DNA of 64,000 bases, taken from contig NZ_FNLF01000002.1 of NCBI RefSeq assembly GCF_900103175.1, positions 1,550,001 to 1,614,000 on the forward strand, in the 5' to 3' direction. Both the position numbers and the translations under genes were made by a program. Positions 33,219-42,745 of the stretch are shown here, piece by piece. Source of the stretch: Tsukamurella pulmonis. GTDB taxonomy: Bacteria > Actinomycetota > Actinomycetes > Mycobacteriales > Mycobacteriaceae. Under the pieces are notes generated by a model. That model was given only the letters and a program-made list of their open reading frames with translations. It did not search any database and was not told the DNA's origin. Positions within the stretch are counted from its first letter, which is position 1; every line of letters starts with the position of its first letter.

Positions 33219-35003
33219 TCAGGCGTAGATCTCGGCCACGTCGTCGGCGTACTTGTCCATCACCACGTTGCGCTTGACCTTGAGGGTCGGGGTGAGCTCG
33301 CCGCCCTCGATGGTGAAGTCGGTGGTGAGCACGCTCCACTTCTTCACCTGCTCGGCCTTGGAGACCAGCGCGTTCGCCGTCGCCACGGCAGAGGCGATCT
33401 CGGCGAGCAGCGTCTCGTTCGCGGCGGCTTCCTCCAGCGTCATCTCCGCGGGCAGGCCGTGGGCCGAGAGCCACCCGGGCAGGGCCTCCTGGTCGAGGGT
33501 GATCAGCGCGCCGACGAACGGCTGCTTGTCGCCGACGAGCATGGCCTGCGAGACCAGCGGATGCTGGCGCAGCGCGTCCTCGGTCTGCGCGGGCGCGACG
33601 TTCTTGCCCGCCGCGGTCACCAGGATCTCCTTCTTGCGCCCGGTGATGGAGAGGTAACCGTCGGCGTCGAGGGTGCCGAGGTCGCCGGTGTGGAACCAGC
33701 CGTCGCGCAGGGCCTCGGCGTTCGCCTCGGGCAGACCCCAGTAGCCGCCGAAGACGACCGGTCCGCGCAACAGGATCTCGCCGTCCTCGGCGATCGCGAC
33801 CTCGTTGCCCGGGACGGGCCGCCCGACGGTGCCGACCCGCTGCTCGGTCGGGGTGTTGCAGGTGATCGCGGCGCTGGTCTCGGAGAGGCCGTAGCCCTCG
33901 TAGACCGTGACGCCGGCACCGCGGAAGAAGTGGCCCAGGCGCGCGCCGAGCGGGGCGCCGCCCGAGACGGCGCAGTTGCAGTTCCCGCCGAGCGCCTCGC
34001 GCAGCTTGGAGTAGACCAGCTTGTCGAAGAGGGCGTGCTTGAGCTTGAGCACGAGGCCGGCGCCGCCGCTGTCGCGGGCCTTGCTGAACTCGATCGCGGT
34101 CTCGACGGCGGCGTTGAAGATCTTGCCCTTGCCGCCCTCCTCGGCCTTGGCGCTCATGGTGTTGTAGACCTTCTCGAACACGCGCGGCACGCTGAGGATG
34201 TAGGTCGGCTTGAGCTCGCCGAACAGCCCGGTGAGGTTCGACAGGTCGGCCGTGTGCGCGACGCGGATCGAGTGCTGCACCGCGGCGACCGAGATCGCGC
34301 GCGCGAAGATGTGGGCCAGCGGCAGGAACATCACCGTGCTGGCGTTCGTGCCCGCCATCTTGTCCAGGCCCTCGTGGATGGCGTCGTACTCGCTGAGCAG
34401 GTTGTCGTGCGTGAGCACGACGCCCTTCGGCTTACCAGTGGTGCCGGAGGTGTAGACCAGGGTCGCCTCGGCCGCGGCCTGCACGCCCGTCGCACGGGCC
34501 AGGTAGTCCTCGTCCGAGACGCCGGCACCGTCGGCCACCAGGGCGTCGACGAGGCCCTCGTCGATGACCCACACCTGCGCCGCCGACGGCACGCCGTCGG
34601 CGATCCGGTCGGCGGTGGCGCGCGTATCGGTGATGAGCGCGATCGAGGCGGAATCGGTGAGGATGTGCTCGACCTGCGCGGCCGAGTTCGACTCGTAGAC
34701 CGCCACCGTGGAGCCGCCGACGGACCAGTTCGCGTAGTCGAGCAGCGCCCAGTCGTACCGGGTGGGGCTCATGATCGCGATGCGGGTGCCCGGCTGGACC
34801 CCGCGTGCCATCAGGCCCTTGCCGACGGCGGTGATCTGTTCGTTGAACTGCGCGGCGGTCACGGGTGACCAGCCGGAACCCGAGGGGCGCAGGAACAGTT
34901 CCGTCGACGGTGACGAGGCCGCCAGGTCGCGGACCCGGGTGGTCAGATTGTCGGACGGTGCGTGGGTCCGGGTCGGTTCCGTGGACTCGATGCGCAAGTT
35001 CAT
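33219..35003 (-). CDS. fadD15: Long-chain fatty-acid-CoA ligase (FadD15-like)
   Basis: A 594-residue ANL-superfamily enzyme that activates long-chain fatty acids to acyl-CoA via acyl-AMP. The P-loop is YTSGTTGKPKG (184-194), followed by the A5-type YEGYGLSETSA, the DGWFHTGDLG motif, GRKKEILVTAAGKNVAP and the C-terminal catalytic lysine region LTPTLKVKRNVVMDKY. The start ATG 35003 has GAGGAG right before it. The order and the KLKHALFDKLVYSKL segment resemble mycobacterial FadD15, hence the symbol with some reserve. It is divergent from a DEAD-box helicase gene. Confidence 0.93.
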   Translation of the reverse strand: MNLRIESTEPTRTHAPSDNLTTRVRDLAASSPSTELFLRPSGSGWSPVTAAQFNEQITAVGKGLMARGVQPGTRIAIMSPTRYDWALLDYANWSVGGSTVAVYESNSAAQVEHILTDSASIALITDTRATADRIADGVPSAAQVWVIDEGLVDALVADGAGVSDEDYLARATGVQAAAEATLVYTSGTTGKPKGVVLTHDNLLSEYDAIHEGLDKMAGTNASTVMFLPLAHIFARAISVAAVQHSIRVAHTADLSNLTGLFGELKPTYILSVPRVFEKVYNTMSAKAEEGGKGKIFNAAVETAIEFSKARDSGGAGLVLKLKHALFDKLVYSKLREALGGNCNCAVSGGAPLGARLGHFFRGAGVTVYEGYGLSETSAAITCNTPTEQRVGTVGRPVPGNEVAIAEDGEILLRGPVVFGGYWGLPEANAEALRDGWFHTGDLGTLDADGYLSITGRKKEILVTAAGKNVAPAQTEDALRQHPLVSQAMLVGDKQPFVGALITLDQEALPGWLSAHGLPAEMTLEEAAANETLLAEIASAVATANALVSKAEQVKKWSVLTTDFTIEGGELTPTLKVKRNVVMDKYADDVAEIYA

Positions 35004-35103
35004 CTCCTCGTGCAGATAGGTGAATGCCCACAACCTATCGGAGGATGTCCGAATCCGATAGTGTTTCGCGTGCGCGGCGGATACCGCATATGCTGGGGAA
35101 ACA

Positions 35104-36903
35104 ATGTCTGATGAATTCGGTGCTGAGCGCACCGCCCCCGCCGCCGTCGTCGATGACGCGCAGGCTGATGAACCCGTGACCTTCCTCGACCTCGGAATCG
35201 ATGAGCGCGTGCTGCGTGCTCTCGCCGAGGTCGGGTACGAGAGCCCGTCGCCGATCCAGGCCGCGACCATCCCGCCACTGCTCTCCGGCAGCGACGTCGT
35301 CGGCCTCGCGCAGACCGGTACCGGCAAGACCGCCGCGTTCGCCGTGCCGGTGCTCTCCAAGATCGACGGCGACAGCCGTAAGCCGCAGGCGCTGGTGCTC
35401 GCGCCCACGCGCGAGCTGGCCCTGCAGGTCTCCGAGGCCTTCGGCAAGTACGCCGTCCACATGCCCAACATCACGGTGCTGCCGATCTACGGCGGCCAGA
35501 GCTACGGCGTGCAGCTGAGCGGCCTGCGCCGCGGCGCGCAGATCATCGTGGGCACGCCCGGCCGCGTGATCGATCACCTCGCCAAGGGCACCCTCGACCT
35601 GTCGAACCTCGAGTTCCTGGTGCTGGACGAGGCCGACGAGATGCTGACCATGGGCTTCCAGGAGGACGTCGAGCGGATCCTCGCCGACACTCCGGAGTTC
35701 AAGCAGGTCGCGCTGTTCTCGGCCACGATGCCGCCGGCGATCCGCAAGATCTCCAAGAAGTACCTGCACGACCCGGTCGAGGTCACCGTCAAGGCCAAGA
35801 CCGCGACGGCCTCGAACATCACGCAGCGCTACCTGCAGGTCGCGCACCAGCGCAAGCTCGACGCGCTCACCCGCCTCCTCGAGGTGGAGGAGTTCGACGG
35901 GATGATCATCTTCGTCCGGACGAAGTCGGCCACCGAGGAGCTCGCCGAGAAGTTGCGGGCGCGCGGGCACGCCGCCGCCGCGATCAACGGCGACATCGTG
36001 CAGGCGCAGCGCGAGCGCACGATCGGCCAGCTCAAGGACGGCAAGATCGACATCCTCGTCGCGACCGACGTCGCGGCCCGCGGCCTCGACGTCGAGCGGA
36101 TCAGCCACGTCGTGAACTACGACATCCCGCACGACACCGAGTCCTACGTGCACCGCATCGGCCGTACGGGCCGCGCCGGACGCAAGGGCGACGCGCTGCT
36201 CTTCGTGACCCCGCGCGAACGGCACCTGCTGCGCGCCATCGAGAAGGCCACTCGCCAGCCGCTGACCGAGATCGGCCTGCCGTCGGTCGAGGACGTCAAC
36301 GCGCACCGCGTGGAGAAGTTCGGCGAGTCGATCACCGAGAACCTCTCCAACGACCACCTGCAGATGTTCCGCCGCCTCATCGAGGACTACGTGGGCGCCA
36401 ACGACGTCCCGCTGGTCGACGTGGCCGCGGCGCTGGCGCTGCAGTCGCGCGACGGCGCGTCGTTCCTGCTCAAGCCGGATCCGCCGGAGCGTGAGCGCAA
36501 TGCCCGCGACCGCAAGGACCGGGATTTCGGCGACCGCGATGCGCGCCCCGGTCGCGGCCGGGACCGGGATCGGGACCGCGAACCGTCGACGCACCGCAAG
36601 ACGGGCCGGCCGATGGTGCCGTACCGGATCGCGGTCGGCAAGCGCCAGCACGCGACCCCGTCGCAGATCGTGGGAGCGATCGCCAACGAGGGCGGGCTGC
36701 GGCGCAGCGACTTCGGGCACATCAGCATCCGTCCGGACCACAGCATCGTCGAGCTGCCGGACGATCTGGACCGCGACGTCTTCGACGCGTTGGAGCGGAC
36801 CCGCATCTCGGGCCAGCTGATCAACCTCGAGCGGGATCCCGGCGCACCCTCGGGCCGGCCCGCCTCGGGCAAGCAGCGGTTCCGGGCGGGGCGCAAGCGC
36901 TGA
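35104..36903 (+). CDS. deaD: DEAD-box RNA helicase (DeaD/CsdA-like)
   Basis: The 599-residue protein has an acidic N-terminus, a Q-motif (TFLDLGIDERVLRALAEVGY, PSPIQ), Walker A AQTGTGKT (69-76), DEAD at 175-178, SAT, and the RecA2 motifs with HRIGRTGRAGR. After a charged linker with RDR repeats (RGRDRDRDREPS) comes a DbpA-type RNA-binding domain (PYRIAVGKRQHATPSQIVGAIANEG, given here in part as RIAVGKRQHATPSQIV). Such helicases remodel ribosomal RNA and mRNA, especially in the cold. The ATG is eight to nine bases behind GGGGAAAC and a -10-like TATGCT. Confidence 0.95.
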   Translation: MSDEFGAERTAPAAVVDDAQADEPVTFLDLGIDERVLRALAEVGYESPSPIQAATIPPLLSGSDVVGLAQTGTGKTAAFAVPVLSKIDGDSRKPQALVLAPTRELALQVSEAFGKYAVHMPNITVLPIYGGQSYGVQLSGLRRGAQIIVGTPGRVIDHLAKGTLDLSNLEFLVLDEADEMLTMGFQEDVERILADTPEFKQVALFSATMPPAIRKISKKYLHDPVEVTVKAKTATASNITQRYLQVAHQRKLDALTRLLEVEEFDGMIIFVRTKSATEELAEKLRARGHAAAAINGDIVQAQRERTIGQLKDGKIDILVATDVAARGLDVERISHVVNYDIPHDTESYVHRIGRTGRAGRKGDALLFVTPRERHLLRAIEKATRQPLTEIGLPSVEDVNAHRVEKFGESITENLSNDHLQMFRRLIEDYVGANDVPLVDVAAALALQSRDGASFLLKPDPPERERNARDRKDRDFGDRDARPGRGRDRDRDREPSTHRKTGRPMVPYRIAVGKRQHATPSQIVGAIANEGGLRRSDFGHISIRPDHSIVELPDDLDRDVFDALERTRISGQLINLERDPGAPSGRPASGKQRFRAGRKR

Positions 36904-37012
36904 CGACGCGGTCGGCGTTTGCTCACAGATGTATTAACCTTTAGTCAAGGTGTAGCTCGAACCGGGCGCGCCGACCGTCGGCTGCGGCCGACCCGAGAGA
37001 CTCGAGGAGCGC

Positions 37013-40000
37013 ATGACCGCCGCTGGTGACCAGGCCGACGGCCCGGGTGGCCGTCGGGATCGCGTCGTCCGCCTGCTCCAGTACCTGGACGAGCTGATCC
37101 GATCGCGATCCGTCGTGGCGCGCGATCTCGACGATCACCTCGCGGTGCTGCCGCTGACCGGCGAGGGCGCGCTCACCGACACCTGGGACGCCGATGCCAA
37201 GCCCGGCGCGACCATCTTCACGGTGCCGCGCGACGAGGCCCCGGACTCGCCGCACTCCCGGCTGCTGCGCGTCTTCGACGAGCTGGCCGATCACCCCGAG
37301 TCGGTCGAACTGGTGCTGGCCTCGGGCCTGCTGACGGCGCGCGACGGCGACACCGCGATCCGGGCGCACCTGCTCACCCAGCCGGTGCTGCTCGAGCGCG
37401 ATCGGCGCGGCAAGCGGCTCACCGTGGTCCTGCCGCGCGACTCGGTGCCCCGCGTCGAGGACTCGCTGCTGCTCGCCGGCCTCCCGTCGTTCGATCTGTC
37501 CGGCTCGGCGGAGCTGCAGAAGCAGCTGCGCGAGAACGCCCGCACCGTGCTCGACCCCGCGTGCCAGGAGTTCACCGCCGAGTGGCTCGGCGCCGCCACG
37601 AAGGACGGTGCAGCGCACATCGAGTTCGCGCCGGCGCTCCTGCTGCGCACCCGTGGCTCCGCGCCGCTGCTCGGCTTCTACGACGCCATGAAGGCCGACG
37701 TCGCCGATCCCGAGCGCGACGTGCCGATCGGGCTGGCGCAGCTCGTCGAGGCCGTGAGCTCCGACGAGCGCATCCGGCAACTGGCCGCGGACGGCGCGAT
37801 GAGCCCGCTCGACCTGCTCGACGAGGCCTACTACGTGCTGCCCTCCAACGTCGAGCAGCGCGACATCCTCGCGCACATGGGCGCCGACTCGGGCGTCGTC
37901 GTCGAGGGGCCGCCCGGAACCGGCAAGACGCACACCATCGCGAACCTGCTCGCCGCGCTGCTCGCGAAGGGGCAGCGGGTGCTCGTGGTCTCCGAGAAGG
38001 CGCAGGCGCTCGCGGTGCTCGAGGACAAGCTGCCCCCGGATGTTCGCCAACTCGTGGTCTCGGTCACCGATGTCACCAAGGACGGCTCCGCATCGCTCGC
38101 GGCGTCCGTCACCGAGATCGCCACGCGCAAGTCCACCTACTCCGAGGCGCTGGCCGACGCCGAGCTGCGCGACCTGCGCGCCAAGCGGGATCGCGCGATC
38201 GAGCGGCGCGAGGAGCTCGTCCGTGAGGTGTGGCAACTCCGCACCGCCGAGAGCGAGGATTCCGACTGGCTCGCCTCCGCGTACTCCGGCAAGCCCGCGG
38301 AGATCGTCGCGCAGGTCCGACGGGACGCCGACAAGTACTCGTGGCTGCCCGGTCCCGTCGAGGGCGCGGTGCCTCCGCTCGACACCCGCGAGTTCGACCG
38401 GCTCGTGGCGCTGCTGCGCCGCAACGACGAGCTGTTCTCGCGTCGCCTCGCGCACAACCTGCCCGACCTGTCCGAGATCCCCGACGCGGACGAGCTCGAG
38501 ACGCTCTGCGCGACGCTCGCCGACTCGCCGCTGGCGGGCGGCGCCGAGAGCGGTGCCCTGGCGCACGTCCTCGGCGGCGTGGACGCCGACCGGCTGACGG
38601 TGATCCGGGCGCGCGCCGACCTGATCCACGAGCTCGTCGACCGGGTGCGGCGCTACCCGCCGTCCGCGCAGTTGCTGGCCGAGGACATGCTCATCGGCGA
38701 CCGCGCGCACCTCGCCACCCGTCTGACGGGGCTCGAGGAGCAGATCGCCACGGCCCGCACCGCCGACGACGGGCTCGAGGGCGCCGTGGTCGAACTCAGC
38801 GACACCCCGGACGCCAACGACCGGGCCGCGATCGACGACTACGCCCGCCACCTCGCCACCGGCAACGAGCCGCGCAAGCGGTTCCGCAAGCCCGAGCAGA
38901 AGCGGTTCGAGGAGACGGGGCTCGGCATCGTCGTGGACGGGGTCGAGGGCGCCGACAAGGCGCACCTGCGTGCCGCTGCGCAGCACCTCAAGGTCGAGGA
39001 CGTCATCGGGCGCGTCGGCGACGTGCTGCGGGCCCTCGGGCTCGAAGCGCCCGCCACCGATCCGTCGGGACGCAGCGCTCCCCGCGGCCGCAGCGAGCGG
39101 TTGAGCCAGGCCGCTGATCAGCTGCTGCGCGCGCGGACCGTCGTGCGCCTGGTCTCCGAGCGGGACCGTCTTGTCGAGGCGATGCAGGCACTGTCCGAGC
39201 ACGCACCGCGGCCGAAGGACCTGGCCGAGACGGATCGGACGGCGCGCCAGGTGATCGCGATCTCCGCGGCCGCCGGTGCGCGGGATGCGCACAGCAGGCT
39301 CGACACCGTGCGGGTACGGGTGCAGGAGATCGTCGAGCGCGGGCCCTCGCCCGAGGGCGACGCCCTGGTGGCCGCGTTGCGCCAGTACAAGTACGGACCC
39401 ATCCGCGACGCCCGCCGGGCGTGGGACGCGGCGCGCGCCGACCGTGACGACCGCGGCGCCCTGGATCTGCTCGCCCTGCGGCTGCGGACCAAGGCGCCCG
39501 CGCTGTTCGACCTCGTCGCCCGCACGGCCGACGATCCCGTGTGGGACGTGCGGGTGCCCGAGCTGGCCGACGCCTGGTCCTGGCGCCGGGCCGTGTCCTG
39601 GGCCGCCGCACGGGTGCACCCCGGCGACGACGCGCAGCTCGAGGCGGATCTGCAGGCCGCGGAGCAGGACGTGGCGCACTACACCACCCGGATCGCCACG
39701 GCGAGCGCGTGGCGGCAGTGCTTGCGCCGCATGACCTTCGACGAGATCCAGGCGCTGCACGCCTACCGCGATCACGTCGCGTCGATCGGCCGCGGCTCCG
39801 GCCGGCACGCGGAACGCTTCCGCGTCGCGGCGCGCGAGGCCATGCGCCAGGCGCAGTCCGCGGTGCCCGCGTGGATCATGCCGATCTCGCAGGTGGTCGC
39901 GTCGATCTCGCCGGAACGCAACGCTTTCGACGTGGTGATCGTCGACGAGGCCAGCCAGGCCGACATCACGAGCTCGTTCCTGCTGTGGCTGGCGCCCCGC

Positions 40001-41233
40001 GTGATCGTCGTGGGTGACGAGAACCAGTGCGCGCCCTCGTCGTTCACCGGCGTCAACCTCGATGACGTCTTCTCCCGACTCGACACCCAGCTGCCGGACA
40101 TCCCGCCGTACCTGCGGGATTCGCTGACCCCGCGGTCCAGCCTGTTCACGTTGCTGCGCACCCGGTTCGGGCACACCGTGCGGCTGCGCGAGCACTTCCG
40201 GTGCATGCCGGAGATCATCGACTTCTCCTCGCGCCAGTTCTACAGCGACGCTCCGTTGATCCCGGTGCGGCACTACGGCGCCGACCGCCCCGTCCCGCTG
40301 CGCGTGACGCACGTGCCCAAGGCGAAGGTCGTCGGCGAGGGCGCGCGGATCAGCAACCCGACGGAGGCGCAGGCCATCGTCGATCAGCTGGTGCGCTGCT
40401 TCGCCGATCCGCTTTACGCGGGAAGGACTTTCGGCGTCATCGCGCTGCAGGGACAGGGGCAGGTCGACGAGCTCTACCGGCGGCTGCGCGAGGCGATCGA
40501 CCCCGACGAGTGGGACGCCCGCCGGCTGCGGGTGGGCACGCCGCCCGACTTCCAGGGCGACGAGCGCGACGTGATGCTGCTGTCGATGGTGGTCGCGCCG
40601 GACTACCGGTTCCGCGCGCTGACCGGCCGTGATTTCCAGCGCCGTTTCAACGTGGCCGCCTCGCGCGCCCGGGATCAGCTGTGGCTGTTCACCTCCGTCG
40701 ACGAGCAGGACCTCAAGTCGAACGACCTGCGTGCCTCGCTGCTGCGCTACGTCACACGCGCGGACGTCGAGGTGGCCAAGCCGATGCCGGCCGACGTCCC
40801 GACGGATCGCCGCGTCGAGCCCTTCGACAACCTCTTCGAGCAGCAGGTGTTCGTGCGACTGCGCGACATGGGCTACCACGTCAATCCCAAGGTCGTGGTG
40901 AACAACCGCTCCATCGACCTGGTCGTGACGGGGGAGCAGGGTCGGCTCGCCGTCGAGTGCGACAGTGCGGATTTCGCGTCGACGCCCGAGCAGGCGCGCT
41001 CGGACATCGAGCGCGAGCGGGAGCTGCGACGGTGCGGCTGGGAGTTCGTCCGCGTGCGCGAGTCCGTGTTCGCCACGGACGCCGACGCCGCCATGTCGGT
41101 GGTCGTGCAGGCGTTGAACCGGCGGGGCGTGCACCCGCTCACTCTGCAGCGGGCGCTCACGGTGGGCGAGCGTGCCGATGACGGTTCCGTCGAGCTCTGG
41201 GAGCCCGTCGGTCTGGACATCGACACCGAATAG
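37013..41233 (+). CDS. Large SF1 helicase with C-terminal restriction-endonuclease-like domain
   Basis: The 1406-residue protein is an Upf1-like superfamily 1 helicase split by a long insert. Walker A is EGPPGTGKTHTIANLLAALL (residues about 297-316). A roughly 650-residue helical insert follows. Walker B is VVIVDEASQAD (about 973-983), then VIVVGDENQCAPSSF, and the C-terminal motifs FQGDERDVMLLSMVV and FNVAASRARDQLWLF. The last 130 residues form a PD-(D/E)xK/Vsr-like fold: NLFEQQVFVRLRDMGYHV, RSIDLVVTG and LAVECDSADF. Related helicase-nuclease fusions occur in antiphage systems. ATG 37013 has GAGGAG upstream. The gene stands alone between deaD and a shikimate dehydrogenase-like gene, so a defence role is inference. 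Confidence 0.82.
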   Translation: MTAAGDQADGPGGRRDRVVRLLQYLDELIRSRSVVARDLDDHLAVLPLTGEGALTDTWDADAKPGATIFTVPRDEAPDSPHSRLLRVFDELADHPESVELVLASGLLTARDGDTAIRAHLLTQPVLLERDRRGKRLTVVLPRDSVPRVEDSLLLAGLPSFDLSGSAELQKQLRENARTVLDPACQEFTAEWLGAATKDGAAHIEFAPALLLRTRGSAPLLGFYDAMKADVADPERDVPIGLAQLVEAVSSDERIRQLAADGAMSPLDLLDEAYYVLPSNVEQRDILAHMGADSGVVVEGPPGTGKTHTIANLLAALLAKGQRVLVVSEKAQALAVLEDKLPPDVRQLVVSVTDVTKDGSASLAASVTEIATRKSTYSEALADAELRDLRAKRDRAIERREELVREVWQLRTAESEDSDWLASAYSGKPAEIVAQVRRDADKYSWLPGPVEGAVPPLDTREFDRLVALLRRNDELFSRRLAHNLPDLSEIPDADELETLCATLADSPLAGGAESGALAHVLGGVDADRLTVIRARADLIHELVDRVRRYPPSAQLLAEDMLIGDRAHLATRLTGLEEQIATARTADDGLEGAVVELSDTPDANDRAAIDDYARHLATGNEPRKRFRKPEQKRFEETGLGIVVDGVEGADKAHLRAAAQHLKVEDVIGRVGDVLRALGLEAPATDPSGRSAPRGRSERLSQAADQLLRARTVVRLVSERDRLVEAMQALSEHAPRPKDLAETDRTARQVIAISAAAGARDAHSRLDTVRVRVQEIVERGPSPEGDALVAALRQYKYGPIRDARRAWDAARADRDDRGALDLLALRLRTKAPALFDLVARTADDPVWDVRVPELADAWSWRRAVSWAAARVHPGDDAQLEADLQAAEQDVAHYTTRIATASAWRQCLRRMTFDEIQALHAYRDHVASIGRGSGRHAERFRVAAREAMRQAQSAVPAWIMPISQVVASISPERNAFDVVIVDEASQADITSSFLLWLAPRVIVVGDENQCAPSSFTGVNLDDVFSRLDTQLPDIPPYLRDSLTPRSSLFTLLRTRFGHTVRLREHFRCMPEIIDFSSRQFYSDAPLIPVRHYGADRPVPLRVTHVPKAKVVGEGARISNPTEAQAIVDQLVRCFADPLYAGRTFGVIALQGQGQVDELYRRLREAIDPDEWDARRLRVGTPPDFQGDERDVMLLSMVVAPDYRFRALTGRDFQRRFNVAASRARDQLWLFTSVDEQDLKSNDLRASLLRYVTRADVEVAKPMPADVPTDRRVEPFDNLFEQQVFVRLRDMGYHVNPKVVVNNRSIDLVVTGEQGRLAVECDSADFASTPEQARSDIERERELRRCGWEFVRVRESVFATDADAAMSVVVQALNRRGVHPLTLQRALTVGERADDGSVELWEPVGLDIDTE

Positions 41234-41283
41234 CTCGCCGGGCCCGGGGGGCGCGTGCACCGCCCGAGGGGGACTCGTCGGGG

Positions 41284-42108
41284 TCAGGCCCGGGAGTACT
41301 CCGAGGCGCGTCGTACGAGGTCGGCGTCCGGGCGCACGCCCGTGTAGAGCACGAACTGCTCCGCCGCCTGCAGCGCGATCACCTCGGCGCCGGTGATCAC
41401 GGTGGTGCCCGCGGCCCGTCCGGCGCGCACGAGCGGGGTCTCCGGCGGCAGCGCGACCACGTCGAAGACGGTGTCGGCGGCGTCGATCAGGTGCGCCGGG
41501 AACGAGAGCTCCTCGGCGGCAGGTCCGCCCGCCATCCCGACGGGGGTCGCGTTGACGAGGACGCGCGCACCGTCGGGTGCCTCGGTCGCGTGCCGGAAGC
41601 CGTACAGGCCCGCGAGGGCGGAGCCGGTCTCGGCGTTGCGGGCGACCACGGTGACGTCGGCGCAGCCGTGATCGCGCAGCGCGGCGACCACGGCCTTCGC
41701 CATCCCGCCCGAACCGCGCACCGCGACGGGGAGCGCGGGATCCACGTCGTGCGAACGCAGCAGCGAAGCGACGGCGGCGTAGTCGGTGTTGTAGGCGTGC
41801 AGCACGCCGTCCTCGTTGACGATGGTGTTCACCGAGTCGATCGCGGCGGCGGACGGCTCCATCACGTCGATCAGCTCGATGACCGCTTCCTTGAACGGCA
41901 TCGAGATCGCGCAGCCGCGAACGCCGAGCGCCCGCACGCCCCCGATGGCAGCAGGGAGGTCCGTGGTGCTGAACGCCTTGTAGAGGTAGTTCAGGCCCAG
42001 CTCGCGGTAGAGGTAGTTGTGGAACTGGGTGCCGATGCTGCTGGGGCGGCCGGACAGCGACATGCACAGCACGGTGTCGCGGTCGGGCATCGCAATCGAG
42101 TCACTCAC
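41284..42108 (-). CDS. Shikimate dehydrogenase-like protein (HI0607/SdhL type)
   Basis: The 274-residue NAD(P)-dependent protein has a substrate domain starting LCMSLSGRPSSIGTQFHNYL and a Rossmann domain with GSGGMAKAVVAALRDHG. The opening differs from classical AroE and closely resembles the HI0607 (SdhL) group, which has weak shikimate dehydrogenase activity. The catalytic Lys/Asp signatures ISMPFKEAV and NTDYAA are kept. The GTG start 42108 looks leaderless (TAGGGT seven bases upstream). A true aroE is expected elsewhere, so a role in quinate or another cyclic acid is possible. Confidence 0.85.
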   Translation of the reverse strand: MSDSIAMPDRDTVLCMSLSGRPSSIGTQFHNYLYRELGLNYLYKAFSTTDLPAAIGGVRALGVRGCAISMPFKEAVIELIDVMEPSAAAIDSVNTIVNEDGVLHAYNTDYAAVASLLRSHDVDPALPVAVRGSGGMAKAVVAALRDHGCADVTVVARNAETGSALAGLYGFRHATEAPDGARVLVNATPVGMAGGPAAEELSFPAHLIDAADTVFDVVALPPETPLVRAGRAAGTTVITGAEVIALQAAEQFVLYTGVRPDADLVRRASEYSRA

Positions 42109-42154
42109 CCCGTCGACCCTAATCCGATCGTCGCGACACGGCGACCACCATCGC

Positions 42155-42745
42155 CTACGGCGCCTTGGTGATCGCGAGGGATGCGAACGCGATGGCGCGG
42201 TCGCATTCAGTGACGTTGCCGGGCGAGGGAGTGGTGGACTCAGCGATAGTCGTGACTATCGATTCTTCTGACGAGAATGCTGCGATGCAGTAGTTATTTT
42301 CCGGGGCATACGCGAGTACGCGGCCATTGACGATTCGATCGGTCTGCCACCGGAGGGCACTCATGTAGCGTTTGTACTGATCGAGCGTCAGCTCTCGGCC
42401 GACAATCTGCGAGTAGTCCCCACCGCCGTGAACGTCGTTGTAGCCGTTGGCCAGCCATCGGCAGCCGCGGTAGTTCGGGTCATCAACCTGGGCGGCGTCG
42501 TGGACCGAAGCTGGGTCGATGTTGAGAGCGCGGAGCTCGTCGTTGGTGTACGCGCTGCAAGGTTCAAAGGTCGTACCGTCCGTGCGGTCGTTGGTGCGGT
42601 TCTTGATCGTGGGTGTGAACGGTAGAGGCTTTTGCGAGGTGGGCGATGGTGATTCGAGTGACGAGGTCGGCTCGCCCGAAACAGCCACAGCGCATCCGCT
42701 CGCGAGCACAGTAAGGACAATCGCCACGGACAGGACGCGCATCAC
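42155..42745 (-). CDS. DUF3558-family lipoprotein
   Basis: The 196-residue protein has a lipoprotein signal (MMRVLSVAIVLTVLASGC; lipidated Cys18), a Ser/Pro-rich linker and a DUF3558-like domain with FEPCSAYTNDELRALNIDP, then NYRGCRWLA and later cysteines in NNYCIAAF and NVTECDRAI. DUF3558 lipoproteins are common beside type VII secretion substrates in Nocardia and Mycobacterium relatives. Its ATG overlaps the stop of the upstream WXG-like gene by four bases, so both are co-translated. Composition is less GC-rich than neighbouring genes. Confidence 0.78.
   Translation of the reverse strand: MMRVLSVAIVLTVLASGCAVAVSGEPTSSLESPSPTSQKPLPFTPTIKNRTNDRTDGTTFEPCSAYTNDELRALNIDPASVHDAAQVDDPNYRGCRWLANGYNDVHGGGDYSQIVGRELTLDQYKRYMSALRWQTDRIVNGRVLAYAPENNYCIAAFSSEESIVTTIAESTTPSPGNVTECDRAIAFASLAITKAP

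Noticed and set aside
36937-36951. ACCTT-N5-AAGGT inverted repeat ahead of the helicase-nuclease gene
   Set aside because: Short arms, AT-rich local context, no adjacent regulator and no overlap with a recognisable promoter; kept only as a note.
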